DNA of 64,000 bases from Heyndrickxia sporothermodurans (GTDB lineage Bacteria > Bacillota > Bacilli > Bacillales > Bacillaceae_C): the NCBI GenBank assembly GCA_016756695.1, contig CP066701.1:3244001-3308000 (forward strand), given 5' to 3'. Shown here one piece after another: positions 37,985 to 47,702 of the stretch. A program made the position numbers and the translations under genes. Under the pieces are notes generated by a model that saw nothing but the letters and a program-made list of their open reading frames with translations, was not told the DNA's origin and did no database searches. Positions within the stretch are counted from its first letter, which is position 1. The number at the start of each line of letters is the position of its first letter.

Positions 37985-38050
37985 GGCTGATCAATAGTGT
38001 TTGATTCATGATAATGAAACGGGGATTTATCGTTTTATTATGGTCAGCCT
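37984..38050. terminator. Possible bidirectional terminator between ribT and ypuF
   Basis: AAGGCTGATCA and TGGTCAGCCTT form an 11-bp inverted repeat with a long loop between convergent genes, followed by ATTTTAATTTTT. Confidence 0.45.
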
Positions 38051-38054
38051 TATT

Positions 38055-38615
38055 TTAATTTTTAAGTTGTAATTTTCGTTCTCTCTTCAAACGTTTCGTT
38101 ATGGCTGAGAGATACCTTTCCATTTCGATACTTGTCCGATCTCGTACTGCGTGTCGATGAATAATTGTGTAGTCATCTCCCGCGTTTTGTTCCCCCCATC
38201 TAAACCCTAGCTCCTTACATTTACTTTTACATATAGTAAGTAACCTTTCATCATTAATTTTTATATTGATACTTTCGTATTCTTCATTATTTTTCATTCT
38301 TGTAAGCTGTGTATTCATTTTATTAAATAGATCATTCACATCTATTTTTAATGTGATCAGAATATTTTTATTCTCAATTAAATTATTTAATGCTTTTTTC
38401 ATTAAACGGATGGCGCCAACAATGTTCGAGCGTCGATAATGGTATTGCGAAACGGCTAATTGAATTAAGCCAACCCACACTGAATGGCGATTTTTGATAT
38501 CGGTTAGTTTCCAATGCTCTTCTAAAAGTTCATGGCACTCAAAATAATCTCTATCACCGTGAAAATGCACTAAATATTCAATATATGCTTCCGGAATTTT
38601 CATTACATAACTCAC
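38055..38615 (-). CDS. ypuF: DUF309 domain protein (YpuF-like)
   Basis: The 186-residue protein has the DUF309 core FHGDRDYFECHELLEEHWK, with the conserved HExxE-type acidic and His residues, followed by QLAVSQYHYRRSNIVGAIRLM. The C-terminal half is helical and charged. Function is unknown. In B. subtilis ypuF stands next to scpA, as here, though here it faces away from scpA. Confidence 0.85.
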   Translation of the reverse strand: MSYVMKIPEAYIEYLVHFHGDRDYFECHELLEEHWKLTDIKNRHSVWVGLIQLAVSQYHYRRSNIVGAIRLMKKALNNLIENKNILITLKIDVNDLFNKMNTQLTRMKNNEEYESINIKINDERLLTICKSKCKELGFRWGEQNAGDDYTIIHRHAVRDRTSIEMERYLSAITKRLKRERKLQLKN

Positions 38616-38838
38616 TCACTTTCAACTTATGTAAGTGTAACATAAATTACTGTTTATTTTATACATATAGCTAGGAAAATCATTTCCAAAAAGCTTAATT
38701 GTTTGGATTGTTTTAATATGGAGTTGCATAATTTTGGTACAAAAACCGTATGGAAAAATTTTTATTGGACTGCAGAAGATATTCCACTATACTAATAATA
38801 TTGGGGTTATTTTTTACTAGAGGCATGAAATTGGTGAT

Positions 38839-39597
38839 ATGATGGAATATAATGTGAAAATTGATGCATTTGAAGGACCTTTAGATTTACTTCTGCATTT
38901 AATTAATCGGTTAGAAATAGATATTTATGATATACCTATGGCTGAAATATCTGAACAATACTTATTATTTATTCATGCGATGAAGGAATTGGAATTGGAT
39001 GTTGCTAGTGAGTATTTAGTTATGGCAGCAACATTACTCGCAATTAAAAGTAAAATGTTACTTCCTAAATATGAAGATGAATTGGAAGATGAGTTTGAAT
39101 ATGAAGAAGATCCTAGGGATGATTTAGTTGAAAAACTAGTAGAATATCGAAAATATAAAGAAGCAGCTATCGAGCTAAAGCAAATGGAGCAGGAACGTGG
39201 ACAAATGTTTACAAAACCTCCAAGTGATTTAACGGAATATATGAAAGACATCCCTTCGGATCAATTTCAAGGGGATGTTTCTATATATGATATGATAGGG
39301 GCGTTGAATAAATTATTGCGCAGAAAAAAGTTGCAAAAGCCACTATCGACAAAAATCACAAGACAGGAAATATCAATTGAAAGCCGTATGGAAGAAATAT
39401 TAAAAGATCTTACGATTGAAAAGGGCAAGCAAAATTTTAATACACTCTTCCCTGTACCTGAAAAAAATCATGTGGTCATTACATTTCTTGCTATTTTGGA
39501 ATTAATGAAACGAAATGAAATTTATGTTGAGCAAGATGGCAATTTTGAAGATATTTTCGTAGCAAGGAAGGGAGCGAGTATGATTGGAACAAATTAA
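38839..39597 (+). CDS. scpA: Segregation and condensation protein A
   Basis: ScpA is the kleisin that joins Smc heads with ScpB for chromosome condensation and segregation. The 252-residue protein shows KIDAFEGPLDLLLHLINRLE at the N-terminus, an acidic central part (EDELEDEFEYEEDPRDD) and the C-terminal winged helix (VITFLAILELMKRNEIYVEQ). Two ATG codons at 38839 and 38842 are both possible. It overlaps scpB by 14 nt. Confidence 0.95.
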   Translation: MMEYNVKIDAFEGPLDLLLHLINRLEIDIYDIPMAEISEQYLLFIHAMKELELDVASEYLVMAATLLAIKSKMLLPKYEDELEDEFEYEEDPRDDLVEKLVEYRKYKEAAIELKQMEQERGQMFTKPPSDLTEYMKDIPSDQFQGDVSIYDMIGALNKLLRRKKLQKPLSTKITRQEISIESRMEEILKDLTIEKGKQNFNTLFPVPEKNHVVITFLAILELMKRNEIYVEQDGNFEDIFVARKGASMIGTN

Positions 39598-40186
39598 TTG
39601 GAAAGGCATATTGGAAAGCTTACTTTTTGCTGCTGGGGATGAAGGTTTGTCATTAAAACAAATAATGACAGTTATGGAGCTTGAAGAATTTCAAGCGATC
39701 GAACTAGTTGAACAATTGAAACAGGATTATGAAATGCAAAATGACCGCGGAATTGTTATTGTCGAGCTGGCGGGTACCTATCAATTAGTAACGAAGAAAG
39801 AAAACTCACTTTATTTGAAAAGACTAGTTGAATCTCCGGGGATGAGTACACTTTCACAAGCAGCATTGGAAACACTTGCCATTATTTCTTATAAACAACC
39901 AATAACAAGAATTGAGATCGAAGATATACGTGGAGTGAAAACGGAACGTCCATTGCAAACTCTTACTTCTAAAGGTCTGATAAAGGAAGTTGGCCGTGCA
40001 AATGGTGCAGGAAGAGCTAGATTATATGGAACGACTAAAGAATTTCTAGATTATTTTGGTCTAAAAGATATTAAGGAATTGCCGCCTCTTCCTGAACCAA
40101 CAGACAATGATTTTGAACAGGACGATGCAGATCTATTTTTTGAAAAATTTCAAGAAACATTGGAATCTAATAAAGATATTGAATAG
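39584..40186 (+). CDS. scpB: Segregation and condensation protein B
   Basis: ScpB is the partner of ScpA in the Smc complex. The 200-residue protein has two winged helices, with LETLAIISYKQPITRIEIED and IRGVKTERPLQTLTSKGLIK as signatures. The start is TTG with AAGGGAGCG upstream, inside the scpA end, so translation is coupled. A terminator follows. Confidence 0.95.
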   Translation: MEQINWKGILESLLFAAGDEGLSLKQIMTVMELEEFQAIELVEQLKQDYEMQNDRGIVIVELAGTYQLVTKKENSLYLKRLVESPGMSTLSQAALETLAIISYKQPITRIEIEDIRGVKTERPLQTLTSKGLIKEVGRANGAGRARLYGTTKEFLDYFGLKDIKELPPLPEPTDNDFEQDDADLFFEKFQETLESNKDIE

Positions 40187-40196
40187 AACAGATTCA

Positions 40197-40230
40197 AAAG
40201 GCTATTTGCAAACGCAAATAGCCTTTTTTA
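40197..40230. terminator. Terminator after scpB
   Basis: AAAAGGCTATTTGC pairs with GCAAATAGCCTTTT around AAAC, with a T-run. Confidence 0.9.
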
Positions 40231-40302
40231 TTCATATCTATCCTTGTCCATTCATAAACTTGTACAAAGTACATGTTCATAATGGAGAAGAGGAGCAACT
40301 GT

Positions 40303-41415
40303 ATGAAACGTTTTTTTATATTCGCTATTTTTATTATGCTTATATTGGCCAGCCCCGGAAAATCTTTTGCTGCATCACCTTCAGTTACAGCCGCAAGCGC
40401 TATTTTAATGGACCAAGATAGTGGAAGAGTTTTATACGAAAAAAATGCAAATGATGTACGAAGGATAGCCTCTATTACGAAAATAATGACGGCCATCCTA
40501 GCAATTGAATCGGGAAAGTTAGATGAAAATACTAAAATTAGTGACACAGCTGTTCGAACGGAAGGTTCATCGATTTATTTAAAACCGGGAGATACGATGA
40601 AACTAAAGGATTTAGTGTATGGTTTAATGTTGCGATCGGGAAATGATGCTGCCAATGCGATTGCCGAATGTGTAGGGGGGAGTATTGAGGGATTTGTCTT
40701 TTTAATGAACCAGAAGGCGAAAGAAATTGGAATGGTTAATACACATTTTGCGAATCCCAATGGTCTAGATAACAAAGAAGATCATTTTTCAACTGCATAT
40801 GATATGGCACTTTTGACGCGATATGCAATGCAAAATAAAACATACAGAGAGATTTCCGGAACTAAGTTTTATAAAGGATGGGGAAATAAAAATCGATTAT
40901 TAACAGAAAAGTATAAATACACGACAGGCGGGAAAACCGGTTTTACAAAACGTGCGAAAAGAACTTTAGTTACAACGGCAACAAAAGACCATCAAAATCT
41001 AATTGCGGTTACATTAAATGGTCCTGATGATTGGAATGATCATATAAATATGTTTGAGTACGGTTTTAAGTATTTTGATACAACCATTGTGTTGGACAAA
41101 GGTTTGATTAAAGGTATTAACAACAAGTATTTGAAAAATCATGTTTACATTAAAAATCCCGTCTTATATTCACTTACAAACAATGAAAAAAAAGAGATTT
41201 CAATAGAAATGAAACTACTAAATTCCCAAAAAAATTGGAAAGACGCAAGGAATATTCCAAAAATAGTTGGAAAAGCAGTCGTTTATAAGGGGAACGAAGA
41301 AATTAAATCGGTACCCATTTATTATAAGCATGAGAATGTAGAAAAAAAGAAAGGATGGTTCGGGTACTTTATTCAATTATTTTCGATCCATTTAGGTGTA
41401 AAAGAGAATGGTTAA
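40303..41415 (+). CDS. dacB: Spore cortex D-Ala-D-Ala carboxypeptidase DacB
   Basis: DacB controls peptide cross-linking of the spore cortex. The 370-residue precursor has a signal peptide (cut near SFAASP), SITK at the active serine, SGND, and KTGFTK. The C-terminal part ends KKGWFGYFIQLFSIHLG, a membrane-binding helix. The ATG at 40303 has GAGGAG 8 nt upstream. It overlaps spmA by 8 nt, the same operon as in B. subtilis, where sigma-E drives it. Confidence 0.92.
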   Translation: MKRFFIFAIFIMLILASPGKSFAASPSVTAASAILMDQDSGRVLYEKNANDVRRIASITKIMTAILAIESGKLDENTKISDTAVRTEGSSIYLKPGDTMKLKDLVYGLMLRSGNDAANAIAECVGGSIEGFVFLMNQKAKEIGMVNTHFANPNGLDNKEDHFSTAYDMALLTRYAMQNKTYREISGTKFYKGWGNKNRLLTEKYKYTTGGKTGFTKRAKRTLVTTATKDHQNLIAVTLNGPDDWNDHINMFEYGFKYFDTTIVLDKGLIKGINNKYLKNHVYIKNPVLYSLTNNEKKEISIEMKLLNSQKNWKDARNIPKIVGKAVVYKGNEEIKSVPIYYKHENVEKKKGWFGYFIQLFSIHLGVKENG

Positions 41416-42001
41416 TTATATTTGGATTGGTATGACATTAATCGGTTTGGTTTTCGCGGCTATTAATGGAAAAATGAAAGATGTTAATGAAGCTATTTTT
41501 CAATCAGCAAATGAAGCGGTTACCCTTTGTATAGGGTTGATAAGTATACTTGTATTCTGGCTGGGAATTATGAGAATTGCCCAAGATTCAGGACTTTTGG
41601 ATAAATTCTCGCGTTTATTTCGTCCGATCATTAAACGACTCTTTCCCGAAGTCCCCGAAAATCATCCTGCAATGGGGTATATATTATCTAACATCATTGC
41701 TAATATGTTCGGACTTGGCAATGCTGCTACACCGTTAGGAATAAAGGCGATGGAGCAATTGAAGGAGTTAAATGGCGGAAGACCTGTTGCAAGTCGATCG
41801 ATGATTACATTTCTGGCATTAAATACATCCGGGCTTACGTTAATACCAACAACTGTTATTGCAATCCGAATGAATTATCATTCGGCATCACCAACTGAAA
41901 TTGTTGGACCAACATTATTGGCTACGACAATAGCGACCATTGCTGCTATTTTGATAGACCGCTACTATTACTATAAAAGAACCCGCAATGGGGTGAAATA
42001 A
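41408..42001 (+). CDS. spmA: Spore maturation protein A
   Basis: With SpmB it is needed for spore core dehydration. The 197-residue membrane protein has a nucleoside transporter-gate fold: FQSANEAVTLCIGLISILVFW and GNAATPLGIKAMEQL. About five helices are visible. It overlaps dacB and lies one nucleotide from spmB. Confidence 0.93.
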   Translation: MVNYIWIGMTLIGLVFAAINGKMKDVNEAIFQSANEAVTLCIGLISILVFWLGIMRIAQDSGLLDKFSRLFRPIIKRLFPEVPENHPAMGYILSNIIANMFGLGNAATPLGIKAMEQLKELNGGRPVASRSMITFLALNTSGLTLIPTTVIAIRMNYHSASPTEIVGPTLLATTIATIAAILIDRYYYYKRTRNGVK

Positions 42002-42002
42002 T

Positions 42003-42533
42003 ATGTATATACTGTCAATTGTATCAATTTGGATCATTCCTATTCTAATTGGTTTTATATTAATATATAGCGTCATGAAAAAAACTCCTGCATATGAGAG
42101 TTTTGTAGATGGTGGGAAAGAAGGAATAAAGATAGCTGTATCGATTATTCCATTTCTTGTCGGAATGTTAGTTGCAATTACTGTATTCCGAGCTTCTGGT
42201 GCATTAGACTTTTTTGTCCAATTGCTTAGACCTGTTTTAGATTTCTTAGGAGTCCCATCAGAAATTGTCCCTTTAGCATTAATCCGTCCAATATCAGGAA
42301 ATGCGGCATTAGGAATTATGAGTGATATCCTTAAAGTACATGGACCAGATACTTTTATCGGAAAATTAGCATCAACTATACAAGGGAGTACAGATACGAC
42401 TTTATATGTATTAACCGTTTATTTTGGTGCAGTTGGTATTAAAAAAATGGGAGATGCGTTAAAAGTCGGCCTATTAGCTGATTTAGTTGGAATAGGTGCA
42501 GCAATCATCATCATAACTTGGATGTTTGGATAA
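42003..42533 (+). CDS. spmB: Spore maturation protein B
   Basis: The 176-residue membrane protein is the partner of SpmA, with YESFVDGGKEGIKIAVSIIP, IRPISGNAALGIM and GSTDTTLYVLTVYFGAVG. It ends in a hairpin that forms the operon terminator. Confidence 0.93.
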   Translation: MYILSIVSIWIIPILIGFILIYSVMKKTPAYESFVDGGKEGIKIAVSIIPFLVGMLVAITVFRASGALDFFVQLLRPVLDFLGVPSEIVPLALIRPISGNAALGIMSDILKVHGPDTFIGKLASTIQGSTDTTLYVLTVYFGAVGIKKMGDALKVGLLADLVGIGAAIIIITWMFG

Positions 42534-42558
42534 AAAGCCAAATATCCAAGTTTTTTTA
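42516..42558 (+). terminator. Terminator at the end of spmB
   Basis: CTTGGATGTTTGG pairs with CCAAATATCCAAG and is followed by seven T residues; the 5' arm is in the last spmB codons. Confidence 0.85.
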
Positions 42559-42654
42559 TGTCTATGGTATAACTCATTTCTTTGCTTTTTCTATTTGATA
42601 TGTAATAATTCATAAAGAATATGCTTTGAAAAAATAAATGAGGTGGAAAATAGA

Positions 42655-43389
42655 ATGGAACGTCTTCAAAAGGTTATTGCACAAGCAGGGATTGCCTCTC
42701 GGCGGAAGTCAGAAGAATTAATTGCAGAAGGAAAAGTGAAAGTTAACGGAAAAATAGTACGTGAGCTCGGTACGAAAGTTTCTGTCAATGATAAAGTAGA
42801 AGTTAATGAAATTCCACTTGAAAGAGAAGAAAAAAAATATATTTTAATGTACAAGCCAAGAGGAGTTATCTCTGCAGTAAAAGATGATAAAGGTAGAAAA
42901 GTGGTCATCGATTTCCTTCCAGAAATAAAACAACGTGTTTATCCTATCGGACGTTTAGATTACGATACTTCAGGATTATTACTATTAACAAATGATGGTG
43001 AGTTTGCAAATTTGCTTATGCATCCACGATACGAAATTAACAAAACATATGTGGCAAAAATTAAAGGAATCCCAACTAGACAATCATTAAAACTATTAGA
43101 AAAAGGTGTTAAATTAGAGGATGGTATAACAGCTCCCGCCAAGGCGAAATTACTATCCGCTGATAAAAAAACACAAAAATCTATCGTAGAATTAACGATC
43201 CATGAAGGGAAAAATCGCCAAGTCCGCAGAATGTTCGAAGCAATCGGGCATCCGGTTCAAAAGCTAAAGCGCGAACGTTACGCATTTTTAAATTTACACA
43301 GCTTAAATGCGGGGGAAAGCCGAGAACTAACTCCACATGAGGTTAAACAACTTAGAGCACTAGCGGAAACAGGAACAGGACTGCAATAA
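42655..43389 (+). CDS. rluB: 23S rRNA pseudouridine synthase B
   Basis: RluB makes pseudouridine in helix 80 of 23S rRNA. The 244-residue protein has an N-terminal S4 RNA-binding domain (MERLQKVIAQAGIASRRKSE) and a catalytic domain with Asp in GRLDYDTSGLLLLTNDGEF and the KNRQVRRMFEAIGH motif. The ATG at 42655 is preferred since GAGGTGG lies 8 nt upstream; a GTG four codons earlier is inside that site. Confidence 0.92.
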   Translation: MERLQKVIAQAGIASRRKSEELIAEGKVKVNGKIVRELGTKVSVNDKVEVNEIPLEREEKKYILMYKPRGVISAVKDDKGRKVVIDFLPEIKQRVYPIGRLDYDTSGLLLLTNDGEFANLLMHPRYEINKTYVAKIKGIPTRQSLKLLEKGVKLEDGITAPAKAKLLSADKKTQKSIVELTIHEGKNRQVRRMFEAIGHPVQKLKRERYAFLNLHSLNAGESRELTPHEVKQLRALAETGTGLQ

Positions 43390-43411
43390 AGGTTCACATA
43401 ACCTTCAAATT

Positions 43412-43425
43412 ATGCTAATTAGCAT
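43412..43425. promoter_or_regulatory. Palindrome upstream of the resA promoter
   Basis: ATGCTAATTAGCAT is a perfect 14-bp palindrome, just before the likely resA promoter (TTGGGG at 43429, TATAAT at 43453). It has no T-run, so it is more like a protein binding site than a terminator. Confidence 0.4.
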
Positions 43426-43487
43426 GTTTTGGGGGAATGATATAATAGTAATTATAATGTGACGAATTTTCGATTGGAGGTTGCGAA

Positions 43488-44021
43488 ATGTCACAAAAGA
43501 AAAAACAAAGATTAATCATTAGAACAGTCATTTTACTTGTATTAATCTCTGCTGTTGCTTACACTTTATATGCAAATCTAACGAAAGATAGTCGTGGAGA
43601 AATAAAAGTGGGAGATAAGGCACCGGATTTTGTTTTACAAGATATGTCTGGAACGAAACATAGATTATCAGACTACCGCGGAAAAGGAATATTTTTAAAT
43701 TTTTGGGGCACATGGTGTGGTCCGTGTAAGGAAGAAATGCCTTATATGGTTGACTTATATAAAGACTTTAAAAAACAAGGAGTCGAGATTTTAGCCGTAA
43801 ATGTTGGAGAATCTAACTACCTGGTAAATAAGTTTATTAAAGAGTATGGGCTGAATTTTCCTGTATTAATGGATAAAGGCAGGGACGTTCAATATGCATA
43901 CGGAATTGATCCTATTCCAACTTCCTTTTTTATTGATTCCAGCGGTAAAGTAAAGCAAATTGTAGTTAAAACAATGACTAAAAAAGAAATTCAACACTTA
44001 ATGGAGAGTATTAAACCTTAA
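43488..44021 (+). CDS. resA: Thiol-disulfide oxidoreductase ResA
   Basis: ResA reduces apocytochrome c cysteines outside the membrane. The 177-residue protein has an N-terminal membrane anchor (about 9-28) and a thioredoxin fold with CxxC in WGTWCGPCKEEMP. The cis-proline region is IDPIPTSFFID. TTGGAGG precedes the ATG. It is first in the resABCDE operon, 12 nt before resB. Confidence 0.94.
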   Translation: MSQKKKQRLIIRTVILLVLISAVAYTLYANLTKDSRGEIKVGDKAPDFVLQDMSGTKHRLSDYRGKGIFLNFWGTWCGPCKEEMPYMVDLYKDFKKQGVEILAVNVGESNYLVNKFIKEYGLNFPVLMDKGRDVQYAYGIDPIPTSFFIDSSGKVKQIVVKTMTKKEIQHLMESIKP

Positions 44022-44033
44022 GGAGTTTTATGT

Positions 44034-45659
44034 ATGAAGGAAATAAAATGTGAGTGTGGTCACGTAAACCCAATTGGTACCATACTTTGTGAATCTTGCG
44101 GGAGAGCCTTAACTGAAGAAGCAAAACGAGATAAACTTCATGATATGCGTTATGAAGGTAGTGCTCGTCGTTCTCAAACATATAATAAAACAATTATTGA
44201 TAAAATCTGGAACTTTTTTTCATCTGTAAAAGTTGGAGTTTGGTTAATTGTCATTACATTAATAGCTAGTGCTATTGGGACCATTCTTCCGCAAAAAGAA
44301 TACATACAGCAAAATATCCCGCCCGAACAATATTATAAAGAAGAGTACGGATGGGTTGGACAACTATGGTACAACTTAGGTTTCCAAGATCTTTATAGTT
44401 CTTGGTGGTACTTGCTTTTAATTGCTAGTATTGGGATATCATTAGTTATCTGTAGTCTCGATCGTTTTATCCCGCTCCATCGTGCTTTAAAAAATCAAAA
44501 AGTATCTCGACATGAAGGATTTTTAAAGCGTCAACGACTGTTTTCTCGGTCTAATATTGAAGTATCAGATGAAGTGTTTGATTCAATCAAACAAAAATTG
44601 AAATCCAAAAGATACAAAATCCGCGAAGAAAATGGGAATATTTTAGCAGAAAAAGGGCGATTCTCGAGATGGGGACCGTACGTTAATCATATCGGTCTAA
44701 TCATATTTCTTATCGGGGGAATGCTTCGATTTGTTCCCGGTATGTATGTCGACGAAACTTTATCGATTCGTGAAGGAGAAAAAAAGGTTATTCCAGGTAC
44801 CCATTCACAATATGTACTTGAGAATAAAAAATTCATTTTAGAAAAATACGACAATAAGAAAGATAAAGAAACATTTAATCAAGCAATTAGTCGGGTTGGA
44901 AATGTAGCAAAAAATTTCCAATCAAATGTTACATTATATAAACGGGTAGATGGCGGAATAGCTGGAGAATCCGATAAACTAAAAAAAGTGAAAGATTTTT
45001 CGATCAAAGTGAATAAACCGTTAAAAATGGATCATTATGCACTTTATCAAATGTCTTACCAATTAGATGAATTAAAAGCAATGTCATTTGAATTACAAAA
45101 TAAAGCCAATGGAAAATCAATGGGAAATCTTAAAGTGGATTTATTTGATCCGAAAGATGTTTATGATTTGAAAAATGGGTATAAAGTAGAGTTAATAGGA
45201 TATTATCCTGATTTTTCAGGTTTTGCTAAAAATGGTGAACCACAAACAAAAACATCTGTACCTAATAACCCAGCATTTTTGTTTAGAATGTATTCACCTG
45301 AACATCCGAAAGGTGAAGTGAGTTTTGTCGCAATTAAACAAAATGTTGAGCCGTTGGGAGAAAACGACTATAAAATGGCGTTCAAATCAATTGATACGAG
45401 AAATATTTCAGTGTTAACGGTCCGTAAAGATTTGACGTTATGGATACTTGCTTTAGGTGGTTTAATCTTTATGATCGGTGTCATCCAAGGGATGTATTGG
45501 AATCATCGAAGAATTTGGTTACAACGTGTCAATGGAGAAGTATTGATTGCGGCACATACAAATAAAAACTGGTTTGGAATAAAGAATGAAATTAAATATG
45601 CACTGAAAGATACAAATATTCCAAAACCGATTGATCAACAAGAAAAGAAAAAAGAGTAA
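44034..45659 (+). CDS. resB: Cytochrome c biogenesis protein ResB
   Basis: With ResC it forms the system II complex that exports and attaches heme to cytochrome c. The 541-residue protein opens with a small zinc ribbon (CECGH and CESCG), has membrane helices at about 65-85, 120-140, 210-230 and 475-495, and a large external domain between the last two. KGRFSRWGPYVNHIGLIIFL is the conserved core with a heme-related His. AAGGAG lies about 8 nt before the start. Confidence 0.94.
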   Translation: MKEIKCECGHVNPIGTILCESCGRALTEEAKRDKLHDMRYEGSARRSQTYNKTIIDKIWNFFSSVKVGVWLIVITLIASAIGTILPQKEYIQQNIPPEQYYKEEYGWVGQLWYNLGFQDLYSSWWYLLLIASIGISLVICSLDRFIPLHRALKNQKVSRHEGFLKRQRLFSRSNIEVSDEVFDSIKQKLKSKRYKIREENGNILAEKGRFSRWGPYVNHIGLIIFLIGGMLRFVPGMYVDETLSIREGEKKVIPGTHSQYVLENKKFILEKYDNKKDKETFNQAISRVGNVAKNFQSNVTLYKRVDGGIAGESDKLKKVKDFSIKVNKPLKMDHYALYQMSYQLDELKAMSFELQNKANGKSMGNLKVDLFDPKDVYDLKNGYKVELIGYYPDFSGFAKNGEPQTKTSVPNNPAFLFRMYSPEHPKGEVSFVAIKQNVEPLGENDYKMAFKSIDTRNISVLTVRKDLTLWILALGGLIFMIGVIQGMYWNHRRIWLQRVNGEVLIAAHTNKNWFGIKNEIKYALKDTNIPKPIDQQEKKKE

Positions 45660-45677
45660 CATTAAGGAGGGGCGATT

Positions 45678-46886
45678 TTGTCTGACTTAGTTAACGTGAG
45701 CAGTAACTTTCTATATGCTGCATTTATACTTTATTTAATTGGTACTTTCTTTTTCGGTGGTGCCATTCGCCAAAAAAAAATACATGGAAATGAAGATAAA
45801 CCTAATCGATGGGGAAACATTGCCATTTTCGTCGCCATTATCGGTTTTATTTCTCAATTAGTCTATTTCATTTTACGGTGGATTGCATCGGGTCATGCAC
45901 CTGTAAGTAATATGTTCGAATTTGTTACATTCTTTGGGATGATGCTCGTCGCTGCATTTATCATTATTTACTTTATTTATAAAACACCTGTACTAGGTTT
46001 GTTCGCTTTACCAATTGCGTTGCTTATCATTGCATTCGCTAGTATGTTCCCAGGTGAATTAAATCCGCTTGTTCCTTCTCTGAAAAGCCATTGGCTTTAT
46101 ATACATGTGACGACAGTCGCTGCCGGAGAAGCGATTTTAGCAATTAGCTTTGCTGCTGGCTTAATTTACTTAGTAAAAGCAATTGATCAAACTAAAAGGA
46201 GCGCTCGTACGGTTTGGCTTGAAATTGTTATGTTTGCCTTAATTGCTGTACTAGGCTTCGTTATAAGTTCAACAATCTTTTCGGCAATGGATTACAAAGC
46301 TTCCTTTAATTGGGTTGATAAAAAGGGAGTTGCAAAGGTTAATGAGGACGGAATGGTCTATCATATGCCAGCATTAGTAGGTCCTCATAAAGGTGAATTG
46401 CAAACAGCAGATCGATTTGAACCGTTGTTCCATGTTCCTGCGATTATTAATGCCTTAAAGTTAAATACAGTAATCTGGTCACTAATTACTGGTATTATCA
46501 TCTACCTGTTAATTAGACTTATTTTTAGAAAACGAATTGGTGCTATATTACAGCCAATTACAAAAAACTTAAAATTAGACTTTGTAGATGAAATTAGTTA
46601 TCGTTCTGTCATCATTGGGTTTCCGGTTTTTACACTCGGAGGTCTAATATTTGCAATGATTTGGGCACAAATTGCTTGGAGCCGTCCTTGGGGATGGGAT
46701 CCGAAAGAAGTTTGGGCACTTGTTACATGGCTTTTCTATGCAGCGTTTCTGCATTTACGTTTATCAAAAGGCTGGCACGGTGAAAAGTCCGCGTGGTTAG
46801 CAGTTGTTGGTTTTGCGATTATTATGTTTAACCTTGTTGCAGTAAACTTAGTTATCGCAGGATTACACTCCTATGCTTCTAATTGA
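45678..46886 (+). CDS. resC: Cytochrome c biogenesis protein ResC
   Basis: This 402-residue polytopic protein of the CcsA/CcmC family handles heme. The tryptophan-rich WWD motif is visible as [19 protein letters not shown]. It has about eight helices and conserved His residues in [10 protein letters not shown] and GLHSYA. The start is TTG with AAGGAGGGG 7 nt upstream. A terminator follows, so resDE may have separate transcription. Confidence 0.94.
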   Translation: MSDLVNVSSNFLYAAFILYLIGTFFFGGAIRQKKIHGNEDKPNRWGNIAIFVAIIGFISQLVYFILRWIASGHAPVSNMFEFVTFFGMMLVAAFIIIYFIYKTPVLGLFALPIALLIIAFASMFPGELNPLVPSLKSHWLYIHVTTVAAGEAILAISFAAGLIYLVKAIDQTKRSARTVWLEIVMFALIAVLGFVISSTIFSAMDYKASFNWVDKKGVAKVNEDGMVYHMPALVGPHKGELQTADRFEPLFHVPAIINALKLNTVIWSLITGIIIYLLIRLIFRKRIGAILQPITKNLKLDFVDEISYRSVIIGFPVFTLGGLIFAMIWAQIAWSRPWGWDPKEVWALVTWLFYAAFLHLRLSKGWHGEKSAWLAVVGFAIIMFNLVAVNLVIAGLHSYASN

Positions 46887-46930
46887 TTTTGGCTAGTTTG
46901 AGTAATAAAATAAAGTAAGGATGACAACTT

Positions 46931-46958
46931 AAAGCCTTCACATTCGTGAAGGCTTTTT
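46931..46958 (+). terminator. Terminator between resC and resD
   Basis: AAAGCCTTCAC pairs with GTGAAGGCTTT around ATTC, followed by T residues. It should reduce read-through from resABC into resDE. Confidence 0.85.
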
Positions 46959-46985
46959 CACAAAAATATAAAGGGGAAAATATAT

Positions 46986-47702
46986 ATGGATTATGAAGCA
47001 AAAATATTAGTTGTTGACGACGAAGATCGTATTCGTAGATTATTGAAAATGTATCTAGAACGGGAAAATTATTATATTGAAGAAGCAGGTGACGGTGAGT
47101 CAGCTTTACAAATGGCACTGGAACATGATTATGACTGCATCCTATTAGATTTAATGATGCCCGGAAAAAGTGGGATAGAGGTTTGTAAAGAACTAAGAGA
47201 GAAGAAGGCAACACCTGTAATTATGCTTACAGCTAAAGGTGAAGAAGCTAATCGTGTGGAAGGCTTTGAAGTTGGAACAGATGACTACATCGTAAAGCCT
47301 TTTAGCCCAAGAGAGGTCGTACTCCGCGTAAAAGCATTATTAAGAAGATCATCGACTACTAGCTTTTTGAATACGGATACAAAAACAAAAGATATGATTG
47401 TCTATAATCATTTAACGATTGATAATGACGCCCACCGTGTGAGTGCAGATGGTAAAGAAGTTAATTTAACACCTAAAGAATATGAACTATTATACTTCTT
47501 AGCCAAATCACCGGATAAAGTTTTTGATCGGGAACATTTATTAAAAGAAGTGTGGCATTATGAATTTTTTGGTGACTTAAGGACTGTGGATACACATGTA
47601 AAACGCCTACGGGAAAAATTAAACCGTGTATCCGAACAAGCAGCTAAAATGATAGTTACCGTATGGGGAGTTGGTTATAAATTTGAGGTCACCTCAGAAT
47701 GA
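46986..47702 (+). CDS. resD: Response regulator ResD
   Basis: ResD activates genes for anaerobic respiration and cytochrome c biogenesis, including resA. The 238-residue protein has a receiver domain (VVDDEDRI, phosphorylated Asp in CILLDLMMPGKSG, Lys in DYIVKPFSPREV) and an OmpR-type winged helix (LTPKEYELLYFLAKSPDKVF, RTVDTHVKRLREKL). AGGGGA lies 8 nt upstream. It overlaps resE by 4 nt. Confidence 0.95.
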   Translation: MDYEAKILVVDDEDRIRRLLKMYLERENYYIEEAGDGESALQMALEHDYDCILLDLMMPGKSGIEVCKELREKKATPVIMLTAKGEEANRVEGFEVGTDDYIVKPFSPREVVLRVKALLRRSSTTSFLNTDTKTKDMIVYNHLTIDNDAHRVSADGKEVNLTPKEYELLYFLAKSPDKVFDREHLLKEVWHYEFFGDLRTVDTHVKRLREKLNRVSEQAAKMIVTVWGVGYKFEVTSE

